Shown here: positions 37,739 to 48,974 of the stretch, one piece after another
Numbering within the stretch: position 1 is the stretch's first letter
How the letters are laid out: every line of letters begins with the position of its first letter
From: Verrucomicrobiota bacterium
GTDB taxonomy: Bacteria; Verrucomicrobiota; Verrucomicrobiia; Opitutales; Opitutaceae
Direction: 5' to 3'
Assembly: GCA_016222805.1 (NCBI GenBank)
Contig: JACRQG010000001.1
Coordinates: forward strand, 1 to 64,000
Length of the DNA: 64,000 nt
Notes under the pieces: generated by a model
What the model was told of the DNA's origin: nothing
What the model saw: only the letters and a program-made list of their open reading frames with translations
The model's database searches: none
Translations under genes and position numbers: made by a program

Positions 37739-38803
37739 ATGAGCCCCCTCGCCCGCTTTGTCGCGACCGCCCTGTTCGTGGTGCTGGTCGCCCTGGTCGC
37801 CGTCCTCGCGGTGCCGGTGTGGCGCGAGGCCCGCCTGGGTTCGGGTCCCGCCACGCGGACCGCACCGTCGGATCCGGCCCGGGTCGACGCCCACTCCGGC
37901 AAGGCTGGGGCGAACGCCCGCGCCCTCTCGCTGCGCGTCGCGCTCGCCCTGGCGGGCACCTGCCTCGTCCTGGCCGTGCCGCTCCTGCTGAATGCGGCCC
38001 TCCGTCCGGCGCGAGTCGGAGACTCCCACCGCCCCTTCGAAGGCGCAAAGTCGGAACTTTCCACGTTGGCCCGCCTGGCGGAAAGCTCCGTCGCCCAAGG
38101 CGAGGAACTCTCCCGCGAACGCGACGTGCGCCGGCGGGCCGAGGAGGACGCCCGGCTCAAGCAGCAATTGCTGACCCAGTCGCTCGACGAGAAGATCCGT
38201 CTCGGGCGCGATCTCCACGACGGGATCATCCAGTCCCTGTACGCCGCCGGGCTCACCCTCGAGTCCGTGCGCGCCCTGCTGAAGGAAAACCCCGACGAGG
38301 CCGAACGCCGCCTCGAACAGACCCGCGCCAGCCTCAACAGCGCCATCCGCGACGTGCGCGCGTACATCGCCGGGCTCACCCCGGACAGCCTGCGCCGGAC
38401 CGGCTTCGCCCGTGCCCTCAGCCATCTCATGAGCGAGCTCCGCGCCGGTCGCGAAGCCCAGATCGACCTCCAAATCGACGACGAAACCGCCGCGCTGCTG
38501 ACACCGGAGCAGAGCCTGGAGGTGCTGCAAATTGCCCGGGAAGCCGTGAGCAATGCCCTGAGGCACGGTCAGGCCACCAAGATCGCGATCCGCATGCATC
38601 AGGGCGACCGCGAGGTCTGCCTCCTCGTGCAGGACGACGGCTCCGGTTTCGATCCGGCCCGCAACCGCGAAGGCGGCCACGGGCTCGCCAACATGCGGGC
38701 GCGCGCCGAGCTGATTGGTGCTTCACTCCGAATCATCAGCCAGCCCGCGCAAGGAACCCGCGTCCTGACCACCGTGCCTGTCACCCTTTCCAACGCTTCA
38801 TGA
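37739..38803 (+). CDS. membrane NarL-type sensor histidine kinase
   Basis: A 354-residue kinase. Transmembrane helices at about 7-27 and 64-84 enclose a short periplasmic loop of about 35 residues. A coiled linker follows, then a HisKA_3 domain with LGRDLHDGIIQSLYAAGL (His near residue 159), and a HATPase (AREAVSNALRHGQATKI, DDGSGFDP, GHGLANMRARAEL). The small loop makes a specific periplasmic ligand site unlikely; it may sense membrane state. It overlaps the next regulator gene by four bases (ATGA). Confidence 0.92.
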   Translation: MSPLARFVATALFVVLVALVAVLAVPVWREARLGSGPATRTAPSDPARVDAHSGKAGANARALSLRVALALAGTCLVLAVPLLLNAALRPARVGDSHRPFEGAKSELSTLARLAESSVAQGEELSRERDVRRRAEEDARLKQQLLTQSLDEKIRLGRDLHDGIIQSLYAAGLTLESVRALLKENPDEAERRLEQTRASLNSAIRDVRAYIAGLTPDSLRRTGFARALSHLMSELRAGREAQIDLQIDDETAALLTPEQSLEVLQIAREAVSNALRHGQATKIAIRMHQGDREVCLLVQDDGSGFDPARNREGGHGLANMRARAELIGASLRIISQPAQGTRVLTTVPVTLSNAS

Positions 38804-39465
38804 CTTCCCCGGCCGCTTCCGCCCCCATCCGAGTGCTCCTGGTCGACGACAGCGAAGTCGTCCGCATGGGCCTCCGCACCCTCCTCGGCATCGAAACGAC
38901 CCTTCAGGTGGTGGGCGAGGCCGTCAACGTCGCCTCGGGCGTGGAAGCGAGTCGACGGCTGAAACCGGATGTCGTGCTGCTCGACATCCGGCTGCCGGAC
39001 GGGAGCGGCATCGACGCGTGCCGCCAGATTCTTAAGGCCACGCCCGACACCCGGGTGCTCATTCTCACCTCGGTGATCGAGGAATCGACCGTCGACGATG
39101 CAATCCGTGCCGGCGCGCACGGCTACGTCCTCAAGGAAATCGACGGGCGCGCGCTGATCACCGCGATCCGCGACGTGGCGGGCGGTCGATCGATTCTGGA
39201 TCCGGCCATCACAGCGCGGGTGCTGCAATTGGTGAAGACCGGGAGCACCGGCTCCACGCGGGATGCCCTCGCGCTCCTCTCGCCGCAAGAGCGGCGGGTG
39301 CTCGCTCTCATCGCCGAGGGCTGCACCAACAAGGAAGTCGCCGCCCGCCTGGGCTTGAGCGAGAAGACGGTGAAGAACTACCTCAGCACGGTGTTTGAGA
39401 AACTGCACGTTTCCCGGCGCGCCGAGGCGGCCGCGCTGTTTGCGCAGGAAAACCGCCGGCCCTGA
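38800..39465 (+). CDS. NarL/FixJ family response regulator
   Basis: A 221-residue regulator coupled to the upstream kinase. The receiver has DD at residues 16-17, phospho-acceptor D62 (VVLLDIRLPD) and the Lys in YVLKEID. The LuxR-type helix-turn-helix is LSPQERRVLALIAEG...NKEVAARLGLSEKTVKNYL. The start overlaps the kinase stop. It ends 30 bp from convergent rdgB. Confidence 0.93.
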   Translation: MTSPAASAPIRVLLVDDSEVVRMGLRTLLGIETTLQVVGEAVNVASGVEASRRLKPDVVLLDIRLPDGSGIDACRQILKATPDTRVLILTSVIEESTVDDAIRAGAHGYVLKEIDGRALITAIRDVAGGRSILDPAITARVLQLVKTGSTGSTRDALALLSPQERRVLALIAEGCTNKEVAARLGLSEKTVKNYLSTVFEKLHVSRRAEAAALFAQENRRP

Positions 39466-39495
39466 CCGCCCCTCCGGGACGGGCGCACGGCGCGT

Positions 39496-40095
39496 TCAGT
39501 TGCCACGCACCCACGCCGCCAGGCGTTGCCACGCGCGGGCCCGGTGACTGAGGCGGTTTTTCACCGCTTCCCCGAGTTCGGCGAAGGTCTTCTCCTCTTC
39601 ATCCGGCACAAACAGCGGGTCATACCCGAAGCCGCCCCCGCCCCGCGGTTCCCGGCGCAGGCGGCCGGGGCAGATTCCCTCAAAGACCTGCTCCCGCCCA
39701 TCGGACGCCACCAGGCATAGCACACAGGTGAAATGGGCCCCGCGGCGCGCCTCCGGGACCGCCTGCATCGTCTCCACGAGCTTGGCGAGGTTGGCCCGGC
39801 TGTCTCCCAGGGGCCCGGCATAGTACGCCGATTCGACGCCCGGAGCGCCGTCGAGCGCATCGACACAAAGCCCGCTGTCGTCGGCCAGCACCCACGCGCC
39901 GGGCGGCACCTGGGGCAGGAGCGCCCGCGCCTTCTTGCGCGCGTTGCCGGCGAAGGTGCCCGCGTCCTCCTGCACCGGCGGCATGCCGCCAATCTCCCGG
40001 GCGGAGAAGACTTCGACGGCGAAACCGGTGTCCGAGGCCAATTGGCGAAACTCCTCCACCTTGTGTGCGTTGCCCGAAGCGAGGTAGATCCGCAT
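39496..40095 (-). CDS. rdgB: XTP/dITP pyrophosphatase (RdgB/HAM1 family)
   Basis: A house-cleaning nucleotidase of 199 residues that removes deaminated purine nucleotides (dITP, XTP) from the pool. Motifs are LASGNAHKVEEFRQL, AGTFAGNARKKARAL, VLADDSGLCVDALDGAPGV and the C-terminal GGGGFGYDPLF and SHRARAWQ. ATG 40095 begins right before the first motif. It lies 77 bp downstream of an NtrC-type regulator and may share its transcript. Confidence 0.94.
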   Translation of the reverse strand: MRIYLASGNAHKVEEFRQLASDTGFAVEVFSAREIGGMPPVQEDAGTFAGNARKKARALLPQVPPGAWVLADDSGLCVDALDGAPGVESAYYAGPLGDSRANLAKLVETMQAVPEARRGAHFTCVLCLVASDGREQVFEGICPGRLRREPRGGGGFGYDPLFVPDEEEKTFAELGEAVKNRLSHRARAWQRLAAWVRGN

Positions 40096-40172
40096 CGGCA
40101 GGATCGGCCTCGCCTCCGCCTTCCCGGCACGCAACTCCGGACTCGCTCGATGCCCTGTTCCAGAAGGCGCCG

Positions 40173-41639
<1,467 letters not shown>

Positions 41640-41725
41640 GCGAATGGGGAAACCGGCCGATCGTCCGGCCCAGAATTGAGCACAGATCGCTGGCCTATTC
41701 CCGGCGGGCGCTTTTGTTGCTCCGC

Positions 41726-42505
41726 ATGCTCGGCTGGTCAATGAACCTTTTCCGCGTGGGCGGCATCCAACTCGCCGTGCATTTCTCGTTCTTTCTGCTG
41801 CTGGCGGTGAATGCCTTCGACGGCTGGGCCGACGCCGGCTGGCCGGGCTTGTGGTGGAGCAGCGGGTTGCTCTTCGCGTTCTTCACCTGCGTGGTCCTGC
41901 ACGAATTGGGCCACTGCTTCACCGCGATGAGGTACGGGGTGTCGGTCCCGCGCATCCTGCTCCTGCCGATCGGCGGGATGGCGGAGTTCGACGGGATCCC
42001 CCGGGAGCCCCGGCGGGAACTCCTGATCACGCTGGCCGGGCCGGCGGTCAACTTCGCCCTCGCGGGCCTGCTGTGGCTCGTCCTGCCGGCCGGCTCCCGG
42101 CTCGACGAGGACAGCGCCGCGGCCGTGCCGACGCTGCTCGAGTCGGCGCACCTGCTGATGCTGTGGAATGTGGGCATGGGGCTCTTCAATTTCCTCCCCG
42201 CCTTCCCGATGGACGGCGGCCGCATCCTGCGCGCCCTCCTGGCGCTACGACTCCCCTACCTCCGGGCCACCTTCTGGGCGGTCACGACCGGCAAGGTCCT
42301 GTGCGTCATCGGCGCCGTGCTGGCCGCGTACTACCAGTCGTTCCTCGTGGCCCTGTTCATCTTCATCTTCATCATCGGCGAACTCGAATACCGCGCCGTT
42401 CGCCGGCGGGAATTGGAGGAGGCCCACTGGCGCGCGGTGCTGGCCCGCCTCCACGCCAACTCGTATCCGCCGCCCCTGGAAGAACCTCCGGTCCTGCGCT
42501 CCTGA
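41726..42505 (+). CDS. site-2 protease family (M50) membrane metalloprotease
   Basis: A 259-residue polytopic protein of the small S2P type. The zinc motif [10 protein letters not shown] lies in a transmembrane helix at about residues 61-70, and the third ligand is in [12 protein letters not shown] at about 157-168. Five to six helices are evident. No PDZ or CBS domain is attached. S2P enzymes release regulators or clear membrane peptides; here no target is obvious. ATG 41726 ([13 protein letters not shown]) was chosen; ATG 41741 is five codons further in. Confidence 0.88.
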   Translation: MLGWSMNLFRVGGIQLAVHFSFFLLLAVNAFDGWADAGWPGLWWSSGLLFAFFTCVVLHELGHCFTAMRYGVSVPRILLLPIGGMAEFDGIPREPRRELLITLAGPAVNFALAGLLWLVLPAGSRLDEDSAAAVPTLLESAHLLMLWNVGMGLFNFLPAFPMDGGRILRALLALRLPYLRATFWAVTTGKVLCVIGAVLAAYYQSFLVALFIFIFIIGELEYRAVRRRELEEAHWRAVLARLHANSYPPPLEEPPVLRS

Positions 42506-42511
42506 CCGCAC

Positions 42512-42539
42512 CAAAGAAAAACCCCGCCTTGCGGCGGGG
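42512..42539 (-). terminator. rho-independent terminator after tRNA-Ala
   Basis: On the minus strand CCCCGCC-GCAA-GGCGGGG is followed by TTTTTCTTT, a strong stem with a tetraloop and T-tract. It starts five bases past the tRNA CCA end. The plus strand has no T-tract, so the terminator serves the tRNA and possibly the whole exb operon. Confidence 0.9.
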
Positions 42540-42543
42540 AAAG

Positions 42544-42619
42544 TGGTGGACCCTACCAGGTTCGAACTGGTGACCTCCTCAATGCCATTGAGGCGCTCTA
42601 CCAACTGAGCTAAGAGCCC
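42544..42619 (-). tRNA. tRNA-Ala (anticodon GGC), CCA encoded
   Basis: The minus-strand cloverleaf has acceptor GGGCTCT/AGGGTCC (two wobble pairs), D arm GCTC/GAGC, anticodon stem CCTCA/TGAGG with loop ATGGCAT (anticodon GGC), T arm ACCAG-TTCGAAC-CTGGT, and ACCA at the 3' end. It lies 58 bp downstream of the TonB-like gene on the same strand. Confidence 0.95.
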
Positions 42620-42677
42620 GTCGCTCTAACGAGCGTTCAGCAAAATCAAACTTCCGCCCCCGAACGCAAGGACTTTT

Positions 42678-43613
42678 TCAGCGTTCATCACGCTCCCGCA
42701 TGGTGAAGACAAACTCGATGGTTTCCGCCGCCCGCTTCTCCGGCCGCGAGGGCATGCGCACCCGGCCGATCGCCTCGATCACCGCCCGGTCAAACTCCCG
42801 GCTTCCCGAAGTACGCACGATCTTCGCATTCGACAGCGAACCGTCGAGGTTGCTGCGGACTTCGACGGTGGCCTTGAGGGAATCGCTCAAACCCGGCGGC
42901 GGCTCGAACTCCGTGCGCAGTCGCTGCTTGAACATCGCGTAGTACCCCGCGAGCACGTCGTCGTTGTCGTTCCGCAGGGCCTTGCCCCCAGCCCCGCCCG
43001 TCTTGTTGTCCGGCGAGCCCCCCACCACCCCCTTGGCGATCCCCTCGGCGTCGATCTGGGGGGCCTTGGTCGAGCCTCCCTTCGTGGCGACCCGACTCTT
43101 CTGCGCCCGGTCGAACTCCTCCTTGGTCAGCCACTTCTTCTCCTCGGCCAGCCGCTTCGCCTCCGCCTCGCGCTCGCGCCGCAGCTGGAGCTTGGCCTTG
43201 GCATCGCCCCGCACGATCTCCCACTGAATCTTCTTCTTGAAGTTCGGCACCCCGTCGCCCGTGGTGGCCGAGGACTGTGCCGTCGGGGCCGGCGTCGGGG
43301 CCGGCGGAACCGGCACCGGCTTTACCGGTGTCGGCGCGGGCGTGACTGGCGCCGGCTCGGGCTCCGGGAGTGACTTCGGCGCCGGGAGGTCGGGAACCTT
43401 GAGCCGCACGCCACCCTCCGTGCCCAGGGCCGGTGCCTCCCGCGCCCCGTAGTTGTCCCCTTCCCCCGCGACCAATTCGATGATCTTCGGGCTGTCCTGA
43501 TCCGGCCGGCTGAGGGTGTAGCCAAAGAGCAACGCGAGCCCGACGGCCGCGGCATGCAGCAGCGCCGACAGCAGGAACGCGCCCGGCGAGGTCGAGGTCA
43601 TGGTCGAGGTCAT
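42678..43613 (-). CDS. TonB/TolA-like energy-transducing protein
   Basis: A 311-residue periplasm-spanning protein and third gene of an exbB-exbD-tonB-like operon. One N-terminal transmembrane helix (about 12-32, FLLSALLHAAAVGLALLFGY) is followed by a Pro/Ala/Thr-rich extended region (80-120). A charged helix of TolA character (KLQLRREREAEAKRLAEEKKW) comes next, then a C-terminal TonB-like domain (about 235-305, ATVEVRSNLDGSLSNAKIVR, FDRAVIEAIGRVRMP). It transmits proton-motive force from the motor to outer-membrane partners. Whether it is a Ton or Tol protein cannot be settled from this region. Confidence 0.83.
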   Translation of the reverse strand: MTSTMTSTSPGAFLLSALLHAAAVGLALLFGYTLSRPDQDSPKIIELVAGEGDNYGAREAPALGTEGGVRLKVPDLPAPKSLPEPEPAPVTPAPTPVKPVPVPPAPTPAPTAQSSATTGDGVPNFKKKIQWEIVRGDAKAKLQLRREREAEAKRLAEEKKWLTKEEFDRAQKSRVATKGGSTKAPQIDAEGIAKGVVGGSPDNKTGGAGGKALRNDNDDVLAGYYAMFKQRLRTEFEPPPGLSDSLKATVEVRSNLDGSLSNAKIVRTSGSREFDRAVIEAIGRVRMPSRPEKRAAETIEFVFTMRERDER

Positions 43614-43646
43614 CGCACCTTATCCGCCGCAGGTCCGCCAGCAACC

Positions 43647-44078
43647 TCAGGGCACGGTTTTGGCATCAAAGGTCACGCGGGTCAGCCCGGCCTTCTGCAC
43701 TTCCGTGATCAGGTCCGCGACCCGCTGATACGGCACGGTCGCATCTCCCCGGATGCGGATCACCGGGGGCTTGGGATCCGCCGCGAGGGCGCTCAGGCGG
43801 CTGCGCAGCTGCGCGAGCGTCAGCGGCGTCGGCTGGTTGTCGACGTAGAAGCCGCGCGTATCGACCGCAACGGCCACGAACTTCTCGTCCGGTTTCACCT
43901 TCGCCTGCGGCGCCTTGGCCACCGTGGGTAGGTTTACCCCGACCGTCTGCTCCTGCTGAATCAGCGGGGTGGCGATCATGAAGATGACCAGCAGCATGAA
44001 CCCGAGATCGATCAGGTTCGTGACGTTGAGGTCCGCGATCGGGTGCGCACTGCGCTGTCGCCGGAAGTTTCGCGCCAT
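43647..44078 (-). CDS. ExbD/TolR-family proton channel subunit
   Basis: A 143-residue single-span protein. The transmembrane helix (about residues 21-41) follows the conserved acidic/Asn entry NVTNLIDLGFMLLVIFM, with the Asp that carries protons. The periplasmic domain (60-140) binds peptidoglycan or the transducer. It lies 16 bp after the ExbB-like gene and 33 bp before the TonB-like gene. Confidence 0.9.
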   Translation of the reverse strand: MARNFRRQRSAHPIADLNVTNLIDLGFMLLVIFMIATPLIQQEQTVGVNLPTVAKAPQAKVKPDEKFVAVAVDTRGFYVDNQPTPLTLAQLRSRLSALAADPKPPVIRIRGDATVPYQRVADLITEVQKAGLTRVTFDAKTVP

Positions 44079-44094
44079 GGTCGGGTCCCGCGCC

Positions 44095-44796
44095 TCAGCT
44101 GGATTCCAATTCGATGCGATCCGCCAGCGCGCTCGCGTAGTTTTCGAGCTCGGTCGTCATCCGCCGCGTGTGCCCCAGGAGGAGGTTGTAGCCGAACACC
44201 GACGGGATCGCGACCACGAGGCCGGCGATGGTCGCGAGCATGGCGCCCGACACGCCGGGAGCGAGCTGCTGGATGCCGGCGGTCTGCTGGGTTGCGACCG
44301 CGCTGAACGCCTCCATCACGCCCCAGACCGTGCCCAGCAGGCCGATGAAGGGAGCCCCGGAGACAATCGAAGCGAGGAAGATCATGTTCGACTCGTACCG
44401 CAGCGTCTGACGCGCAAGGGCCCGCTGGATGGCGTTCTCCGCCTGCTCCAGCCTTCCCCGGGAATTGTCGCGTCCGCGCTCCAGGTCCATCGCCGCCGCC
44501 CGGCGGTAGCTCTCGACCGCGTCGGCAAACAGATCGGCGTAGGGGATCGAGCGCGGCGCACGGAACGAATCCGGGAGATCGAGCAGCGTCCGCTGGTCGC
44601 GCAGGTGCAGCTCGAAGGAATGGTTCAGGCCGCGCAGGCGTTTCAGCTCGAAATGTTTTCCGAACATGATCGTCCACGCGATCAGGCTGAACACGCCGAG
44701 GCCCAGGACGATGACCTTGTCGATCGTGCCGCAGCGTTCGAAGATCTCGACGATGTTCGTCGCGAGCACGGTGGGAGCGAGGAGCGGCACAGCCAT
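44095..44796 (-). CDS. ExbB/TolQ-family proton channel subunit
   Basis: A 233-residue inner-membrane protein with three transmembrane helices (about 25-45, 130-150, 170-195), the motor's structural subunit. The MotA/TolQ/ExbB signature is clear: APFIGLLGTVWGVMEAF and GVSGAMLATIAGLVVAIPSVFGYN. It is the first gene of the operon and divergent from a sugar kinase gene 142 bp away. Confidence 0.92.
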   Translation of the reverse strand: MAVPLLAPTVLATNIVEIFERCGTIDKVIVLGLGVFSLIAWTIMFGKHFELKRLRGLNHSFELHLRDQRTLLDLPDSFRAPRSIPYADLFADAVESYRRAAAMDLERGRDNSRGRLEQAENAIQRALARQTLRYESNMIFLASIVSGAPFIGLLGTVWGVMEAFSAVATQQTAGIQQLAPGVSGAMLATIAGLVVAIPSVFGYNLLLGHTRRMTTELENYASALADRIELESS

Positions 44797-44938
44797 GGGA
44801 AGTCGGCCAAGAGTTGGCGGGTTTGCCGCGCACCTTCAACGGAAAAGCCGGCCGGCGCGACTCCACCGTCGCGAGAATGTGGTTGCCGCGGCCCCGCGGC
44901 AATTTTTGCTGCTCCCTTTCGCCCTCTTCCTTCCGCCC

Positions 44939-46048
44939 ATGTTCCGCCAACGCACCCTGCAACAGATCGCCGCCCGCCGCGCCCAGTCCGGCACCCGCAC
45001 CGCCCTCGTCGGCTTCGACGGCTTCGTCGACACCATTGTCACGCCCGTCGGCCTGCGCCGCGGCCCGGGGGAGAACTTCACGCCCATCTCCACCCTGGGG
45101 GAATTCGGCCAGCGCATCGTGGCGGCCGCCGGCAAGAGCACGAACATCGAGCTGTACCCGCGCATCGACAAGCTCGGCGGCAACGGCCCGATCATGGCCA
45201 ACGCCCTGCTCGCCGCCGGCACCCAGGTGACCTACGTCGGCGCCCTCGGCACGCCCGTGGTGCACCCGGTCTTCGCCGACATGGCCTCCCGCGCCCGCAC
45301 CTTCTCGCTCTGCGACGCCGCGCACACCACCGCGGTCGAGTGCGACGACGCGAAGCTGATGCTCGGCATCATGCGCAGCCTCGACGAGGTCACCTTCGAG
45401 CGGATCTGCCGCGTGATGGGCGAGGCCACCTTCCAGGCCGAGGTCGCCGGCGCCGGCCTGCTCGCCTTCGTGAACTGGACCATGATCCCCAACATGACCG
45501 CCATCTTCACGGCGATCGTGGACCAGGTCCTGCCGAAGGTGCCCGCCAATCCGGATCGCATCTTCTTCTTCGACCTCGCCGATCCCGAGAAGCGCTCCGT
45601 CGACGATCTGCGCGCCGCCCTCGCAGCCATCGGGCGGTTCGGGAAATTCGGCCACGTCACCCTCGGGCTCAACCTCAAGGAAGCGCAACAAGTCGCCACC
45701 GCCCTCGGCCTGACCGCTCCCGACCGCGACGAGACGACGCTGCGCGCCGCGGCCGGCGGCATCCGGGCCAAGCTGGGCGTGAGCACCGTGGTAATCCACC
45801 CGACCGAATCCGCCGCCTGCGCCACCGCCGCGGGCACGGCCTGGGTCCCCGGTCCCTTCACGGCCAAGCCGCTCATCACCACCGGTGCCGGCGACCACTT
45901 CAATGCCGGCTTCACCACCGGCCAGCTGTTGCGGCTCGACCCGGAGGCCTGCCTCGCGCTGGGCGTCAGCACCAGCGGTCATTATGTGCGGACCGGCGAG
46001 AGCCCGTCGCTCGCGAAACTCGAAACCTTCCTCGCCAACTGGCGCTGA
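44939..46048 (+). CDS. PfkB-family carbohydrate kinase
   Basis: A 369-residue ribokinase-type sugar kinase. The substrate glycines lie in KLGGNGPIMANALLAAG (about residues 78-94) and the catalytic anion hole in TTGAGDHFNAGF (about 315-326). The first strand RTALVGFDGFVDTIV is family-typical. The substrate cannot be inferred and no sugar pathway genes are adjacent. ATG 44939 starts 20 codons before the first strand. The next gene, tmk, follows after 18 bp. Confidence 0.87.
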   Translation: MFRQRTLQQIAARRAQSGTRTALVGFDGFVDTIVTPVGLRRGPGENFTPISTLGEFGQRIVAAAGKSTNIELYPRIDKLGGNGPIMANALLAAGTQVTYVGALGTPVVHPVFADMASRARTFSLCDAAHTTAVECDDAKLMLGIMRSLDEVTFERICRVMGEATFQAEVAGAGLLAFVNWTMIPNMTAIFTAIVDQVLPKVPANPDRIFFFDLADPEKRSVDDLRAALAAIGRFGKFGHVTLGLNLKEAQQVATALGLTAPDRDETTLRAAAGGIRAKLGVSTVVIHPTESAACATAAGTAWVPGPFTAKPLITTGAGDHFNAGFTTGQLLRLDPEACLALGVSTSGHYVRTGESPSLAKLETFLANWR

Positions 46049-46066
46049 ACCCGTCAGCCTCGGGCC

Positions 46067-46714
46067 ATGCCACTCAAGCAGAAGACCTCCGGCCGGCTGA
46101 TTTCCTTCGAAGGCTCCGAAGGTTCCGGCAAATCCACCCAAATCGCGCGCCTCGCGGCCCACTTTCAAAAGGCCCACCGCGACGTCGTCACGACCCGCGA
46201 ACCGGGCGGCACGGAGATCGGCGAGCAGATCCGCAACATCATCGTTCACAATTCCCGCGGGGACGAGATGTGCGCCGAGACGGAACTGCTCCTGTTCGCG
46301 GCGGCCCGCGCGCAACTCGTCCGCGAGGTGATCGCCCCGGCCCTCCTGCGCGGGGCGATCGTGCTGAGTGACCGCTTCCTCGATTCGTCGACCGTCTACC
46401 AGGGCATCGGCCGCAACCTCGCCGCAGATCCGGTGAACCAGATCAACCGCTTTGCCGTCGGCAATGTCATGCCCGACCTCACCGTCGTGATCGACGTGCC
46501 GGAGGAAATGAGCCTCGCCCGGCTGCGGCAGCGCGCCTCGGATCTGCCCGACCGCATGGAGCGCGAGAACATCGATTTCTACAAAAAGGTGCGGGAGGGG
46601 TACCTCGTCCTCGCCAAGAGCGTGCCCGAACGCTTCATCCTGGTGGACGGCACCAAGAGTGAGGACGCGGTCGAAAAGAAGATCTGGTCGGAGATCCAGA
46701 CGCGGCTGAAGTAG
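46067..46714 (+). CDS. tmk: thymidylate kinase
   Basis: A 215-residue kinase that converts dTMP to dTDP. It has P-loop FEGSEGSGKSTQ, DR(E)-type thymidine loop TREPGGTEIGE, LSDRFLDSSTVYQG and the lid region. It is 18 bp after the sugar kinase and 26 bp before the holB-like gene, the frequent tmk-holB pairing. Confidence 0.95.
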   Translation: MPLKQKTSGRLISFEGSEGSGKSTQIARLAAHFQKAHRDVVTTREPGGTEIGEQIRNIIVHNSRGDEMCAETELLLFAAARAQLVREVIAPALLRGAIVLSDRFLDSSTVYQGIGRNLAADPVNQINRFAVGNVMPDLTVVIDVPEEMSLARLRQRASDLPDRMERENIDFYKKVREGYLVLAKSVPERFILVDGTKSEDAVEKKIWSEIQTRLK

Positions 46715-46740
46715 CGCCCGCGCGGCGCGCCTCGAGAGTC

Positions 46741-47700
46741 ATGACCGCCGCCGTCCCCTGGCCCGCCGCGCTGGCCGGCACCCCGGCCATCTCCGTCATC
46801 GAGCGGGCAATCACCCGCCAGCGCCTCTCGCACAGCCTGCTGTTGCACGGGGACGATCTTGAGACGCTGGCCGCCGTCGCCCACGGGATCGCCGACCGAC
46901 TGCTGGCGCCGCCCGGAGGCGTGTCGGCCTTCCCCCCGGAGCAGCACCCGGACTGCTTTGCCCTGCGGCCCGCCGGCAAGATGCGGCAGATCTCGGCCGA
47001 CGCCACCCGAGAACTGATCGGCAAGGTGCAGGTTTCCCCCGCCGTCGCGCCCCGCAAGGTGGCGATCCTCCACGAGGTCGATCGGATGCATCTCTCCGCC
47101 TCCAACGTCTTCCTCAAGACCCTGGAGGAGCCCCCGGCCCACACGACGCTGCTGATGCTCACCACGCGCCCCTACGCGCTGCTGCCCACCATCCGCAGCC
47201 GGGTGCTGCACTTCCGCTTCCCCTCGGCGGCAATCCCGGTGAACGCCGAAGGCTGGAACGCCTGGCTCGACGACTACCGGGCCTGGCTCGGCCGGCTCGC
47301 CGAGGGGGTGGGCGCCGACAAGAAGGCGATCGCCGATCACGTGTTCACCGTCTACGGGCTTGTGGCCCGCTTCGGAGCCATCCTCGACTTTGCCACGGCC
47401 GAGGCCTGGAAGAAGGAAAAGGAAAAACTCCCGGAGGATCTCGACGAGGACGAGCAGATCGCCATCGAAACCGGAATCACCAACGGTCTGCGCGCCCGGC
47501 TCTTTGTCGAAATCGAACAGGCCACGCGCACGTTTGCCCTGCCGCGCCTTCACACCGGGGACGAAAACACCCGGCGCGCCCTGGTCGCCGCGATCGAGAA
47601 ACTCGAGCACGACGTCGGTCTCCTCCGCCTGAACCTGAACGAGTCGGCCGCGCTCGAGTCCTTCCTCCTGGCCTCCCTTCGCCTCTGGACGAAACGGTAA
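46741..47700 (+). CDS. holB: DNA polymerase III clamp-loader delta'-like subunit
   Basis: A 319-residue AAA+ related protein. The start [16 protein letters not shown] replaces the Walker A loop with a non-binding sequence, as in delta' subunits that do not hydrolyse ATP. The motifs [28 protein letters not shown] and [10 protein letters not shown] are the standard clamp-loader core. The zinc-binding cysteines of gamma/tau are missing. The C-terminal region is weakly conserved. Placement directly after tmk supports the call. Confidence 0.83.
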   Translation: MTAAVPWPAALAGTPAISVIERAITRQRLSHSLLLHGDDLETLAAVAHGIADRLLAPPGGVSAFPPEQHPDCFALRPAGKMRQISADATRELIGKVQVSPAVAPRKVAILHEVDRMHLSASNVFLKTLEEPPAHTTLLMLTTRPYALLPTIRSRVLHFRFPSAAIPVNAEGWNAWLDDYRAWLGRLAEGVGADKKAIADHVFTVYGLVARFGAILDFATAEAWKKEKEKLPEDLDEDEQIAIETGITNGLRARLFVEIEQATRTFALPRLHTGDENTRRALVAAIEKLEHDVGLLRLNLNESAALESFLLASLRLWTKR

Positions 47701-47830
47701 ACCCGCGTTCGGCGGACCGGATGCCGGTGGTGCCCGGATCCGATCGACGAGGGTCTTGCCTGCCGGCCGGAAGGCGCAGAAAGCCGGCTTGCCTCCGGTC
47801 CTTCGCCCGCCCCATGTTGCGGGTTTTGCC

Positions 47831-48931
47831 ATGCCCACCCTGAAGTTTGCCGTCCTGGCTGGAGACTACATCGGACCCGAGGTGATGACCGAGGCCCTGC
47901 GCGTGCTGGAGCACGTCGCCCGCCAGGAGAACCTGACCCTGTCCTACACCCAAGCCGACGTCGGCGGCGCCGGCATCGATCGTCACGGCAAGGCACTGCC
48001 CGACTCCACGCTGCGGACCTGCGAGCAGGCTGATGCCATTCTCTTCGGATCAGTCGGCGGGCCCAAGTGGGAGAAGCTCCCACCCAAGGAACAGCCCGAA
48101 CGCGCCGCCCTGCTGCCACTGCGCAAGCACTTCACGCTCTTCGCCAACATCCGGCCGGGACTCCTCTACCGCGAATTGACCGACGCCTCGCCGCTCAAGG
48201 CCGCGCGCATTCCGGACGGCATCGACATCGTCTGCATCCGCGAACTCACCGGCGGAGTGTATTTCGGTCAGCCGAAGGCCACGACCACCCTGCCCGATGG
48301 CGACGTGCAGGCTGTCGACACGATGGTCTATCGGCGGTCGGAGATTGAGCGCATTCTCCAGGTGGCGATCGCCACGGCGCGCAGCCGCAAGCGGAAGCTC
48401 TGCTCGATCGACAAGGCCAATGTCCTCGAGACCTCCGTCCTCTGGCGCAAGACCGTGACTGAGTACATGGCGCGGCACGCCCCGGAGATCGCGCTTTCCC
48501 ACATGTACGTCGACAACGCCGCGATGCAGCTCGCGCGGGACCCCAACCAGTTCGACGTGTTCGTGACCGAAAACATGTTCGGGGACATCCTCTCCGATGA
48601 GATGGCGGTGATCTGCGGCTCGCTCGGAATGCTCTCGTCGGCCTCCCTCGGCGCCGGGAAGAACTCCCTCGGGCTGCCCTTCGGTCTCTACGAACCCGCC
48701 GGCGGCACCGCGCCGGACATCGCCGGCAAGGGCATCGCCAATCCCTGCGCGCAGATTCTCTCCGCGGCGCTGATGTTGCGGTTCAGCTTCGGACTCGACG
48801 ACGTCGCCAAACGCATCGAGGCGGCGGTGAAGTCGGCCGTGACCGGCGGAACGCGCACCGGCGACATCGCCTTCGGCCAGGCCTCCGTGGGAACGCGCGC
48901 GATGGCCGACGCGATTATCGCGCGGCTGTAA
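47831..48931 (+). CDS. leuB: 3-isopropylmalate dehydrogenase
   Basis: A 366-residue oxidative decarboxylase in leucine synthesis. Motifs are [43 protein letters not shown], the catalytic Lys in [31 protein letters not shown] and [19 protein letters not shown]. Those features separate it from isocitrate and tartrate dehydrogenases. No other leu genes are nearby. ATG 47831 precedes the first strand. It ends 152 bp from a convergent hybrid kinase. Confidence 0.94.
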   Translation: MPTLKFAVLAGDYIGPEVMTEALRVLEHVARQENLTLSYTQADVGGAGIDRHGKALPDSTLRTCEQADAILFGSVGGPKWEKLPPKEQPERAALLPLRKHFTLFANIRPGLLYRELTDASPLKAARIPDGIDIVCIRELTGGVYFGQPKATTTLPDGDVQAVDTMVYRRSEIERILQVAIATARSRKRKLCSIDKANVLETSVLWRKTVTEYMARHAPEIALSHMYVDNAAMQLARDPNQFDVFVTENMFGDILSDEMAVICGSLGMLSSASLGAGKNSLGLPFGLYEPAGGTAPDIAGKGIANPCAQILSAALMLRFSFGLDDVAKRIEAAVKSAVTGGTRTGDIAFGQASVGTRAMADAIIARL

Positions 48932-48951
48932 GCGACTGTTCGAAAAGCCAC

Positions 48952-48974
48952 GCCCGGCCCGGCGCCGGCCGGGC
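48952..48974. other. GC-rich hairpin after leuB, terminator-like but without T-tract
   Basis: GCCCGGCC and GGCCGGGC form a perfect 8-bp stem with a 7-base loop, 21 bp past the leuB stop, in the gap before the convergent kinase gene. No run of T follows on either strand, so it would be an incomplete rho-independent terminator or a transcript-end stabiliser. Confidence 0.35.

Noticed and set aside
43969-46371. Open frame of 800 codons spanning exbB, the kinase and tmk
   Set aside because: It crosses gene boundaries and overlaps three well-supported genes in other frames; the composition is Arg/Pro/His-rich.
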